Positions 25,375 to 33,966 of a stretch of DNA of 64,000 bases are shown one piece after another; position 1 is the first letter of the stretch; each line of letters begins with the position of its first letter. Under the pieces are notes generated by a model, which saw only the letters and a program-made list of their open reading frames with translations, searched no databases and had not been told where the DNA came from. The stretch is from contig NZ_JABBYJ010000001.1 in NCBI RefSeq assembly GCF_012932565.1, positions 1,302,001-1,366,000 on the forward strand, in the 5' to 3' direction. The position numbers and the translations under genes are program-made. The DNA is from Sneathiella limimaris. GTDB lineage: Bacteria > Pseudomonadota > Alphaproteobacteria > Sneathiellales > Sneathiellaceae.

Positions 25375-25809
25375 ATGTCTGAGTTTGAAAAGTTACACGG
25401 TTATTTCCTGGAGGATTTAAGTGTAGGAATGACCGAAATGTTCGCCAAAACCGTGACCGAAGCAGACATCGTTATGTTTGCGGGGGTGTCTGGCGATACA
25501 AATCCCGTCCATTTGAATGCTGAGTTTGCTGAGCAGACAATGTTTAAGGAGCGGATTGCTCACGGTATGTTGTCGGCGAGTTTGATCTCCACAGTTTTTG
25601 GAACCAAGTTGCCAGGACCTGGCGCTATTTATATGAATCAAACCCTGAATTTTAAGGCACCCGTTTGTATCGGTGATACAGTGGTTGCCAAGGTTGAGCT
25701 TCGGGAAATCAATGGTCGCCGCGTAACTTTTGACTGTGTCTGCGCCGTAGGAGATACTGTCGTGCTTGACGGTGAAGCTACCTTAATGGTTGCTAAAAAA
25801 CCTTCTTAA
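25375..25809 (+). CDS. MaoC-type (R)-specific enoyl-CoA hydratase
   Basis: 144 residues from ATG 25375 (MSEFEKLHGYF); an earlier in-frame ATG at 25342 overlaps the likely -10 element. Single hot-dog fold with the hydratase-2 dyad Asp41 and His46 in SGDTNPVHLN, and the downstream IAHGMLSASLIS. It hydrates trans-2-enoyl-CoA to (R)-3-hydroxyacyl-CoA, as PhaJ does. No PHA synthase is nearby; it could also serve the mesaconyl or crotonyl branch of an acyl-CoA pathway. It is followed by ribF after 18 bp. Confidence 0.88.
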   Translation: MSEFEKLHGYFLEDLSVGMTEMFAKTVTEADIVMFAGVSGDTNPVHLNAEFAEQTMFKERIAHGMLSASLISTVFGTKLPGPGAIYMNQTLNFKAPVCIGDTVVAKVELREINGRRVTFDCVCAVGDTVVLDGEATLMVAKKPS

Positions 25810-25827
25810 GGTCAGGCGGAGTAATAG

Positions 25828-26823
25828 ATGGAAATCCAAAGACGGTATAGGGACGTTCCCGATGACCTAAAAGGGGCGGTTCTCGCAATTGGAAATTTTG
25901 ATGGGGTTCATTTGGGGCACCAAGCTGTAATCGGGCAGGCTCAGAAGATCGCGGCGGAGCTTGATGTTAAGTCTGGTGTTTTAACGTTTGAACCTCACCC
26001 GAGAGAATTTTTTGCGCCAGATGCCCCAGCTTTCAGGCTTTCCATGCTGGATACCAGAGCCGCCCACTTAAATTGGCTCGGGGTCGACATAATGGCGGCT
26101 TTGGAATTTGATAAATCTTTTTCGGAAAAGTCCGCAGAAGCCTTCGTTAAAGATGTTTTAGTCGATGGGTTCGCCGTCTCTCATGTTGTGGTTGGATATG
26201 ATTTCATTTTCGGCCACAAGCGTCAGGGAACGACTGTTGTTCTCTCTGAATTGGGAAAGAAATACGGTTTTGGTGTGAGTGTCGTTGAACCTGTTGGTGA
26301 AAAACAGGTTATCTATTCATCGACCGCAATCCGTAACCTCCTAAGCGAAGGCAATCCCCTAGTTGCTGCCAGTTTGCTTGGACATTGGTGGGAGGTTGAT
26401 GGCGTTGTGATTAAAGGAGATCAGCGCGGCCGAACAATTGGGTTTCCCACCGCCAATATTCCAATAACTCACTATCATCAGCCCAAACAGGGCGTATATG
26501 CTGTGCGGGTTGGAATGACCTCAGAAGACGGTGCGACCTCATGGGTGGACGGTGTCGCAAACTTTGGGAGCCGGCCAACTTTTGATAAAAAGGATGTCCT
26601 TCTTGAGGTTCATTTACTGGATTTTGATGGCGATCTCTATGGAAAGAAAATTCGAGTTGCCTTTGTTGATTTTATTCGTCCTGAAATGAAGTTCGGTGGA
26701 ATTGAGGAACTTGAAGCCCAGATCAAAAAAGATGAGGGCTCTGCCAGGGAGATCCTTTCGCGAGCGGAATGTCGTCAGGATAAGTATGCTGACAAGAAAA
26801 TGAAGCGGCGGTTAGCTGGCTAA
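25828..26823 (+). CDS. ribF: Bifunctional riboflavin kinase / FAD synthetase
   Basis: Makes FMN and then FAD from riboflavin. 331 residues. The N-terminal adenylyltransferase domain has GNFDGVHLGH (22-31) and YSSTAIRNLL. The C-terminal flavokinase domain has GRTIGFPTANI (about 199-209) and ANFGSRPTF. ribF just upstream of ileS and lspA is a very common bacterial order; here a 264-bp gap with a strong hairpin separates them. Confidence 0.96.
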   Translation: MEIQRRYRDVPDDLKGAVLAIGNFDGVHLGHQAVIGQAQKIAAELDVKSGVLTFEPHPREFFAPDAPAFRLSMLDTRAAHLNWLGVDIMAALEFDKSFSEKSAEAFVKDVLVDGFAVSHVVVGYDFIFGHKRQGTTVVLSELGKKYGFGVSVVEPVGEKQVIYSSTAIRNLLSEGNPLVAASLLGHWWEVDGVVIKGDQRGRTIGFPTANIPITHYHQPKQGVYAVRVGMTSEDGATSWVDGVANFGSRPTFDKKDVLLEVHLLDFDGDLYGKKIRVAFVDFIRPEMKFGGIEELEAQIKKDEGSAREILSRAECRQDKYADKKMKRRLAG

Positions 26824-26959
26824 AACGACAAAATCTGGCAGCTATGAATAGTTTGCTCGACACCGATCTAATGACTTGATAAAAAAGGCGCCATGAATTC
26901 TCTACGGAATAAAAGGATCTGCTGCCACCGAATAGGCGGCGCGATCAGTCGAATTAGCA

Positions 26960-26987
26960 ACCCGGCCTTAGACAAATAAGGCCGGGT
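26960..26987. terminator. 11-bp hairpin in the ribF-ileS gap
   Basis: ACCCGGCCTTA (26960-26970) and TAAGGCCGGGT (26977-26987) pair perfectly around a 6-nt loop. Only AATATT follows, so U-tract support is poor. It could end ribF transcripts or be part of a structured ileS leader. A second, shorter dyad follows: ATTGTC (26991-26996) with GACAAT (27013-27018). Confidence 0.55.
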
Positions 26988-27086
26988 AATATTGTCTGAA
27001 CATACCGCCTCGGACAATGAAAGAGAATGACCGTATCAAGGTCCCATTTTGATTATGATTAATACTGTTAGGATCAGTTTGCCAAA

Positions 27087-29909
27087 ATGAGCACTGACTA
27101 TAAACCAACACTATTCCTGCCGAAGACCGATTTTCCGATGAAGGCAGGATTGCCGAATAAGGAACCTGGGTTGTTGGAGCGCTGGAATGAGATGCGCTTG
27201 TTCGACAAACTGCGCGAGCAATCCAAAGATCGGGAACAGTTTGTTCTTCATGATGGCCCTCCATATGCAAACGGACATTTGCATATGGGTCATGCTTTTA
27301 ACAAAATCCTTAAAGACGTGATCAATCGTAGCCAGCAGATGATGGGTAAGAATGCCCATTACGTGCCGGGCTGGGACTGCCATGGTTTGCCAATCGAGTG
27401 GAAAATCGAGGAAAAATACCGCAAGGAAGGCAAGAACAAGGACGAAGTCCCTATTAACGAATTCCGGCAGGAATGCCGCGACTTTGCAGAGCACTGGATT
27501 AATATCCAGCGCGAAGAGTTTAAGCGTCTTGGGGTTCTGGGTGATTGGGAAAATCCCTATCTGACCATGAGTTTTGATGCTGAAGCGCAGATTGTTAAAG
27601 AGCTATTGAAATTTGCCATGAACGGCGGTCTTTACCGGGGATCAAAACCGGTTATGTGGTCGCCGGTTGAGAAAACAGCGCTGGCAGAAGCCGAAATTGA
27701 ATATCACGATCATACATCCACAACCATCTATGTGCGTTTTCCGGTGAAGTTTGGTGGCGCTCCATTTGAGGGTGGCAGCGTCGTAATCTGGACGACAACA
27801 CCTTGGACAATGCCAGGTAACCGGGCTATCGCCTACGGAAATGATATCTCATATGTTGGTATCGAGGTGAAATCTGTTACAGAAACATCTCTTGGGAAAG
27901 TGGGTGAGAAGCTGTTTGTAGCTGCTGATCTTTTGGAAGAGCTGAAATCTGTTTGTGGAATTGAAGAGGTCGAAGTTGTCTGGCAGGGGTCAGGGAGCGA
28001 GCTTAAAGGTGTAACCTGTAGCCATCCGTTTGCTGGGCAAGGATATGAGTTTGATGTTCCCCTCTTAGATGGTGACCACGTAACAGTGGATGCGGGTACA
28101 GGTTTTGTACATACCGCGCCGGGACATGGTCAGGAAGACTATGAGGTTGGCCTCAAATATAATCTGGAAGTTCCGCAAACTGTTGATGAGGATGGTACAT
28201 TCTATATGCATGTTCCCATGTTTGCAGGTGAGCATGTCTATAAGTGCAACGATCATGTTGCTGATGAGCTTGAAGCCGCAGGAGCGCTTCTCAAGCGAGG
28301 CAAGATCAAGCATTCCTACCCTCATTCCTGGCGCTCTAAAGCTCCATTGATTTTCCGGAATACAAGCCAGTGGTTCATCTCCATGGAGACCAACTCTCTT
28401 CGGGAAAAAGCGTTGAAGGCCATTGACGATACGAAATGGTATCCGAAATCTGGACACCGCCGCTTGTATAGTATGGTTGAAAACCGCCCTGACTGGGTTC
28501 TCTCTCGTCAGCGGGCTTGGGGCGTTCCAATCACTGTTTTTGTAAACAAGGAAACCGGTGAGATCTTGCGGGACCCAGACGTAAATGCCCGCATTGCCCA
28601 GATCACTGAGGAAGAAGGTTCAGACGCGTGGTTTGATTCCGAACCGTCCCGTTTCCTTGGAAACAAATATGATCCTGCTGATTATGAAATGGTGAAGGAT
28701 ATCCTGGATGTCTGGTTTGACTCAGGAAGTACCCATGCCTTTACTCTTGAGAACCGTCCAGAAATGAAATGGCCGGCTGATCTTTATCTAGAAGGTACTG
28801 ATCAGCATCGGGGCTGGTTCCACTCCTCCTTGCTAGAATCTTGCGGAACCCGTGGCCGTGCGCCCTATGATGGCGTTCTAACGCATGGTTTTGTGTTGGA
28901 TGGCAAGGGCCGTAAGATGTCCAAGTCACTTGGAAACATCGTAGCGCCTGAAAAAATCATCAAGCAAAGCGGGGCAGATATCCTGCGACTTTGGACGATT
29001 GCTTCTGATTATACTGATGATATGCGCATCGGGGATGAGATTATCCGCACACAGGTTGATAGCTACCGTCGGCTTCGGAACACATTGCGGTTCATTCTGG
29101 GTAATCTGTCAGAATGGGATGAAAGCGAACGCTTGGATGTTTCTGAAATGCCTGAGCTGGAACGTTGGGTGTTGCATCGCCTGGCGGAGTTAGATCAGCA
29201 AATTCGGGATAACACTTCAAGATATGAATTCAGCCGTCTTTTCCAGGCGATTCATAACTTCTGTACGTTGGAACTCTCCGCATTCTATTTCGATATTCGA
29301 AAAGATGTTCTTTATTGTGATGCTGTAACCAGCACGCGTCGCCGGGCCGCTCGTACAGTTTTGGACCATTTGTTCCATTGCTTGACTTCGTGGCTTGCAC
29401 CGATCCTTGTGTTTACAGCCGAAGAAACTTGGTTGGCTCGTTTTCCGGGCGATGACAGTTCTGTACACTTGAACCTCTTCCCGACCATTCCTGCCGAATG
29501 GACCGATGCTAAACTTCATGACAAATGGTCCAAGATCCGCGCGTTCCGGCGTGTTGTAACCGGAGCTTTGGAAATTGAGCGCCGAGAAAAACGGATAGGG
29601 GCCAGCTTGCAGGCCGCGCCAACTGTTTATGTTAGTTCAGACTATGCGGCTTTGTTGAAAGACCTGCCGCTTGATGATCTTTGCATTACTTCTGGGCTTG
29701 TCTTGAGCGAGGAAACTGCCCCTGCGGATGCCTTCACGCTAGAAGAAGTGGAAGGTGTAGCCGTGGTTCCCGCGCTCGCTGATGGCGAAAAATGTGGTCG
29801 TTGTTGGAAGATTTTGGATGATGTTGGCAGCCATGAAGCCCATCCAGAACTGTGTTCTCGATGTGCTGAGGTTGTGGATACTCTTGATGTGGATCTCGAA
29901 GCCTCGTGA
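27087..29909 (+). CDS. ileS: Isoleucyl-tRNA synthetase
   Basis: Charges tRNA-Ile. 940 residues, standard bacterial type. The HIGH motif is HMGH (66-69) in PPYANGHLHMGHA and KMSKS is at 610-614. The editing domain contains TTTPWTMPGNRAIA. The C-terminal zinc finger is complete: Cys903, Cys906, Cys923 and Cys926. It overlaps lspA by 4 nt (GTGA). Confidence 0.98.
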   Translation: MSTDYKPTLFLPKTDFPMKAGLPNKEPGLLERWNEMRLFDKLREQSKDREQFVLHDGPPYANGHLHMGHAFNKILKDVINRSQQMMGKNAHYVPGWDCHGLPIEWKIEEKYRKEGKNKDEVPINEFRQECRDFAEHWINIQREEFKRLGVLGDWENPYLTMSFDAEAQIVKELLKFAMNGGLYRGSKPVMWSPVEKTALAEAEIEYHDHTSTTIYVRFPVKFGGAPFEGGSVVIWTTTPWTMPGNRAIAYGNDISYVGIEVKSVTETSLGKVGEKLFVAADLLEELKSVCGIEEVEVVWQGSGSELKGVTCSHPFAGQGYEFDVPLLDGDHVTVDAGTGFVHTAPGHGQEDYEVGLKYNLEVPQTVDEDGTFYMHVPMFAGEHVYKCNDHVADELEAAGALLKRGKIKHSYPHSWRSKAPLIFRNTSQWFISMETNSLREKALKAIDDTKWYPKSGHRRLYSMVENRPDWVLSRQRAWGVPITVFVNKETGEILRDPDVNARIAQITEEEGSDAWFDSEPSRFLGNKYDPADYEMVKDILDVWFDSGSTHAFTLENRPEMKWPADLYLEGTDQHRGWFHSSLLESCGTRGRAPYDGVLTHGFVLDGKGRKMSKSLGNIVAPEKIIKQSGADILRLWTIASDYTDDMRIGDEIIRTQVDSYRRLRNTLRFILGNLSEWDESERLDVSEMPELERWVLHRLAELDQQIRDNTSRYEFSRLFQAIHNFCTLELSAFYFDIRKDVLYCDAVTSTRRRAARTVLDHLFHCLTSWLAPILVFTAEETWLARFPGDDSSVHLNLFPTIPAEWTDAKLHDKWSKIRAFRRVVTGALEIERREKRIGASLQAAPTVYVSSDYAALLKDLPLDDLCITSGLVLSEETAPADAFTLEEVEGVAVVPALADGEKCGRCWKILDDVGSHEAHPELCSRCAEVVDTLDVDLEAS

Positions 29910-30391
29910 ATAGCGCATCCCTCAAAGGCATCGTTCTTGCGGGCCTGATCATTGCAATAGATCAGGCCTTCAAGATCTATATGGTCGATTTCATGGCCAA
30001 TCACCCTTTTGGAATTGAAGTGACTTCTTTTTTTCGACTGGTGATGGTCTGGAACAGTGGTGTGAGTTTTGGGATGTTCTCAGGGGGAGAGACAACCCGT
30101 TGGATTCTAATTGGTGTTTCAAGCTGTGTAACCGTTGGATTGCTTGTGTGGCTTACTAGAGTTTCCCAAACATTTCTGGCCATCGGACTTGGCTCTGTAA
30201 TTGGCGGTGCGGTGGGAAATATTATCGATCGGATTCATTTCGGAAAAGTGGCTGATTTTTTTGATTTCGATCTTATCTTTATGAGGTGGCCTGCGTTTAA
30301 TATTGCAGATATGGCTATTGTTTTCGGGGTCTGTGTCCTATTGGTGGACAGCTTGTTTTTTGACGATAAATCGTCTAAAAAAGAAATCTGA
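29906..30391 (+). CDS. lspA: Lipoprotein signal peptidase (signal peptidase II)
   Basis: Inner-membrane aspartyl protease that cleaves prolipoprotein signal peptides before the lipidated Cys. 161 residues, four spans. Catalytic Asp117 lies in KVADFFDF and Asp135 in FNIADMAI; VWNSGVSFGMF and GNIIDRI are the other conserved boxes. GTG start overlapping the ileS stop. The next gene encodes a lipoprotein that would be its substrate. Confidence 0.96.
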   Translation: MNSASLKGIVLAGLIIAIDQAFKIYMVDFMANHPFGIEVTSFFRLVMVWNSGVSFGMFSGGETTRWILIGVSSCVTVGLLVWLTRVSQTFLAIGLGSVIGGAVGNIIDRIHFGKVADFFDFDLIFMRWPAFNIADMAIVFGVCVLLVDSLFFDDKSSKKEI

Positions 30392-30408
30392 TCTTAAAAG
30401 GTGGGGAA

Positions 30409-30999
30409 ATGACATCTTCGGGTAAAATTATAGTCGCCTCAGCGCTGGTGGCAGGATCGATGGTTCTGTCTGGCTGCGAAGGCACGCGTCAAGCCCTCGG
30501 CCTTGAAGGAAAGAAAGCGCCTGACGAGTTTGCTGTTGTCACGAAAGCGCCTCTGATTATTCCTCCTGATTTTTCATTGCGTCCCCCTAGCCCTGGGCAG
30601 CAAAGCCCTCGTGAAGAGGCTGCTAGAACTTCTGCGCGCGAGGCTTTATTTGGTCAGCAGGCACCAAGTGGGGTGATTACACAGGAACAGGCTGCCAAGG
30701 CAGGAACTTCAGCTGGTGAGTTGGCTCTTCTTCGGCAGGCTGATGCCGTTGATGTTGATCCTTCTATCCGGCGGATTGTCGATGAAGAGACAAGTGTTCT
30801 TGCTGAAGAGGATAAAACACTGATCGAGCGGATCATGTTCTGGCAGGATCAGCCGGAATACGGAACTGTAGTTGACGCCGAAAAAGAGCGTAAGCGTATT
30901 CAGGAAAATGCGGCCCTGGGCAACTCACCAAGTGATGGTGGAGATACTCCGACGATTGAACGCAAAAAGAAAGCGTTGCTCGAAGGTCTTTTCAATTAA
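30409..30999 (+). CDS. DUF3035 lipoprotein, possible BAM-complex accessory protein
   Basis: 196 residues. Type II signal with lipobox LSGC (Cys23), so it is a lipoprotein, probably in the outer membrane. The mature N-terminus, KAPDEFAVVTKAPLIIPPDF, followed by a Pro-rich stretch, is the DUF3035 hallmark and resembles the unstructured N-terminal motif of BamC. BamF in Caulobacter was described as carrying such a motif, so a beta-barrel-assembly role is a reasonable hypothesis. The rest is Glu/Ala/Arg-rich and likely helical or disordered. It lies 17 bp after lspA and is followed by a terminator. Confidence 0.82.
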   Translation: MTSSGKIIVASALVAGSMVLSGCEGTRQALGLEGKKAPDEFAVVTKAPLIIPPDFSLRPPSPGQQSPREEAARTSAREALFGQQAPSGVITQEQAAKAGTSAGELALLRQADAVDVDPSIRRIVDEETSVLAEEDKTLIERIMFWQDQPEYGTVVDAEKERKRIQENAALGNSPSDGGDTPTIERKKKALLEGLFN

Positions 31000-31022
31000 A
31001 TTTGAAAACTCCTAAAATCTGA

Positions 31023-31062
31023 ATTTTTTTAGCGTGGTTCACAATTTGGCCACGCTATTTTT
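31023..31062 (+). terminator. Terminator of the ileS-lspA-lipoprotein unit
   Basis: TAGCGTGG (31030-31037) and CCACGCTA (31050-31057) form an 8-bp stem followed by TTTTT (31058-31062). A T-run also precedes the stem. Confidence 0.88.
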
Positions 31063-31148
31063 GTTAATGAGAGGTTCGCTCTTGTAATGGCAGCTTAAAG
31101 TGCCTTTATTAAGAATAGCTGTTGAATAACAAAAGTTCAGGGATCTCC

Positions 31149-32507
31149 ATGCTACGAACCGGTGTTGCCACACGACTACTGTTCGGACTTATTTTCGGTC
31201 TGTATATCTCCACCGCCGCTCAGGCAAATATTGATATTCCAAAATTATTCGATCCAAAGACAACTACCCTTGAAAATGGTATGCAAGTCGTTGTGATCGA
31301 GGATGATCGGGCGCCTGTCGTGACACATATGGTTTGGTATAAAATCGGCGCGGCTGACGAGCCAAGAGGGAAAGCGGGTATTGCTCACTTCTTGGAGCAT
31401 CTGATGTTCAAGGGTACCGATAAGTATGGTCCCGGTGAATTTTCCCGTATCGTTGCTGAGCTTGGTGGTCAGGATAACGCTTTTACCTCTCAAGACTATA
31501 CTGCCTATTACCAACGGGCGAATGTAATGCATCTTCCGCTCCTGATGGAGATGGAGGCGGATAGAATGCAGGGCCTCAAGCTAAATGATGAAGTGGTTGG
31601 TGCGGAGCTCCAGGTCATACTTGAGGAGAGATCTCAAAGAACAGACAATAATCCTGGGGCCCAGTTTGGGGAACAGTTGGATGCTGCCCAGTATCTGGCA
31701 CACCCTTATGGAACGCCTGTTATTGGATGGCGCCACGAAATGGAGGGGCTAACAACACAGGATGCCATAGACTGGTACAAGACCTATTATTCGCCGAATA
31801 ACGCAATATTGATTGTTGCTGGTCACGTGAAAGCCGAAGAAGTTTTTGAGCTTGCCAAGCGCTACTACGGGCCGAAAGTGCCTCAGTCACTTCCAAAACG
31901 GGAACGTATTCAGGAACCGCCTCAATTGGCGAAGAGAACTCTTGAGATGCGGGATAAGAGAGTTCGTGAACCTTCTTGGCGGCAGTCATTTATGGCGCCA
32001 GTAGCTCGGACTGGAGATTTGAAAGAAGTTCGTGCTCTTGAGGTTTTGGATGAAATCTTAAGTGGTGGAACCACCAGTCGCCTTTATTCAGAACTCGTGA
32101 GGAAACAGAAAGTCGCTGCAGGCGCTGGTTGCTATTACGATTCAGGATCATATGACCCATCGATATTTGTGTTTTGGGCAGCTCCCGTAAATGGTTCCTC
32201 TTTGCAGGATGTTGAAAAAGCAGTTTGGAATGTTATCAATGACGTTCTTGAAAAAGGCGTAACAGAGAGCGAACTGTCTGAAGCGAAAGATCGAATGCTT
32301 GCAGCGGCGATTTATGCTCGTGATGATCTCAATGGTGCAGCCAATCTTTTTGGTCGGGCATTGACCAGCGGGGTCAAAATGCAAGATATCGTGAATTGGC
32401 CCGAACAGATTTCGAAGGTTACTCAGGAAGATATTCTTAGAGCGGCTCGTAAGGTCTTTGATGAGAGGACTTCGGTTGTCGGAAAATTGATGCCGGAGGA
32501 GAAATAG
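31149..32507 (+). CDS. M16 family zinc peptidase, active subunit (pitrilysin/PqqL-like)
   Basis: 452 residues from ATG 31149, which has AGGGA 6 nt upstream; an in-frame TTG at 31122 is less likely. Signal peptide (LLFGLIFGLYISTAAQA). The inverted zinc motif HFLEH is at 80-84, with the distal Glu in the AELQVILEER segment. The second half is the non-catalytic M16 repeat. Likely periplasmic. The next gene is a paralogue without the zinc motif, giving the classical active/inactive heterodimer arrangement. Confidence 0.93.
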   Translation: MLRTGVATRLLFGLIFGLYISTAAQANIDIPKLFDPKTTTLENGMQVVVIEDDRAPVVTHMVWYKIGAADEPRGKAGIAHFLEHLMFKGTDKYGPGEFSRIVAELGGQDNAFTSQDYTAYYQRANVMHLPLLMEMEADRMQGLKLNDEVVGAELQVILEERSQRTDNNPGAQFGEQLDAAQYLAHPYGTPVIGWRHEMEGLTTQDAIDWYKTYYSPNNAILIVAGHVKAEEVFELAKRYYGPKVPQSLPKRERIQEPPQLAKRTLEMRDKRVREPSWRQSFMAPVARTGDLKEVRALEVLDEILSGGTTSRLYSELVRKQKVAAGAGCYYDSGSYDPSIFVFWAAPVNGSSLQDVEKAVWNVINDVLEKGVTESELSEAKDRMLAAAIYARDDLNGAANLFGRALTSGVKMQDIVNWPEQISKVTQEDILRAARKVFDERTSVVGKLMPEEK

Positions 32508-32508
32508 G

Positions 32509-33885
32509 ATGTCGATATATTTTGCATTTCTCAAAACTCATCTCGTGCAGCACTTGCGTCTAACAGTTTTGTCTTTGATTACAATTGTCATGAGCACTTC
32601 TTACGTCGTAGCTGCTGATATACAAGAGATAGTGAGCCCTGGTGGTATCAAAGCTTGGTTTGTTGAGGAAAGCTCTATTCCGATTGTAAATATGGAAGTT
32701 CTCTGGAAGGGTGGCGGGAGCATAGTCCCGAGAGACAAAGCCGGTCTTGCGGATTTAATGTCTGCGACGATGGATGAGGGGGCCGATGAACTTGATAGTG
32801 ATGAATTTCAAAAAAAGCTGGCAGAGTTATCGATTTCTTTGAGTTTTGACGCGCGCCTGGACAGTTACAGCGGTTCTTTGAAAACGCTTTCCTCGAATGC
32901 AGATGTAGCTTTTGACCTATTTTCCAAAGCTGTGACAAAGCCACGTTTCGATCCAGAGCCAGTCGAGCGGATCAAGAACCAATTACTTGCAAGTTTAAGC
33001 CGAAAGCAATCGAACCCAAGGGATCTGGTTGGAGATGCGTGGTTTGAACTGGCCTTTCCAGATCATCCCTATGCTATTCCTGTTGAAGGAACGATTGAGA
33101 CTGTTTCTGCACTAACTTCAACAGACCTGCAGTCTTTTTACAAAACTCAGATCGCCAAAGATAATATGATTATATCGGTGATCGGAGATATCACGCCTGA
33201 AAAGCTTGGAAAGTTGTTGGATAAGACATTTGGTTCTTTGCCTGAAACAACTAATCGGCCAAACGTACCAGTGGTCAACGAAATTCCAGGACCGGCTCAT
33301 AAAATTATTGATCTTGAGATCCCACAAAGCGTTATCATTTTTGGCGGCAATGGTTTGAAACGCGAGGATCCAGATTACTATGCAGCCTATCTGCTCAACT
33401 ACATATTGGGAGGAGGGAGCTTTGAATCTCGGCTCTTTGAAGAGGTGCGCGAAAAACGGGGGCTCGTCTATACGATTTATAGCTATCTCTATCCCCTAAA
33501 ATCTGCTGGTTTAATGCTGGGGTCATTTGGAACGGATGGCAGTACAACTTTAGAAGCGATCAATTTGGTAAAATCCGAAATTCGAAAAATTCGGGAACAT
33601 GGTGTCACAAAGGCTGAACTTGAATCGGCTAAAAAATACCTGAATGGATCTTTTCCGCTAAGTTTATCTTCAAACGCTCGGATAGCCGGGATAATGACCA
33701 GCATGCAATATAGTAATCTGCCAATTACTTATTTAGATCAACGGGCTGAATTGATAAATGCTGTGACAATAGAAGACGTTCAGAGAGTAGCTCAAATGTT
33801 ATTAGATCCAGAAAAGTTGATAATAACGATTGCGGGTAAATCGACCTATCATAAAGAGTGGGATGAGGGTCTAAAAATTCCTTAG
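32509..33885 (+). CDS. M16 family protein, non-catalytic partner
   Basis: 458 residues. An N-terminal hydrophobic export signal (about 15-36, ending VVAA) is followed by two M16 domains. Where HxxEH should be, the sequence reads LADLMSATMDEG, so there is no zinc site. The Arg-Tyr substrate motif is kept (REKRGLVYTIYSYL), as in alpha-MPP-type subunits. It starts 1 bp after the active subunit and presumably forms a heterodimer with it, supplying substrate binding. Confidence 0.92.
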   Translation: MSIYFAFLKTHLVQHLRLTVLSLITIVMSTSYVVAADIQEIVSPGGIKAWFVEESSIPIVNMEVLWKGGGSIVPRDKAGLADLMSATMDEGADELDSDEFQKKLAELSISLSFDARLDSYSGSLKTLSSNADVAFDLFSKAVTKPRFDPEPVERIKNQLLASLSRKQSNPRDLVGDAWFELAFPDHPYAIPVEGTIETVSALTSTDLQSFYKTQIAKDNMIISVIGDITPEKLGKLLDKTFGSLPETTNRPNVPVVNEIPGPAHKIIDLEIPQSVIIFGGNGLKREDPDYYAAYLLNYILGGGSFESRLFEEVREKRGLVYTIYSYLYPLKSAGLMLGSFGTDGSTTLEAINLVKSEIRKIREHGVTKAELESAKKYLNGSFPLSLSSNARIAGIMTSMQYSNLPITYLDQRAELINAVTIEDVQRVAQMLLDPEKLIITIAGKSTYHKEWDEGLKIP

Positions 33886-33966
33886 GTTGCATCTCATGAA
33901 TTTGTTAGGTTCCGTGGGGTAGGGTGATGGACTTGGGGTACCATCAGGAAACTTGGACAACTTAAA

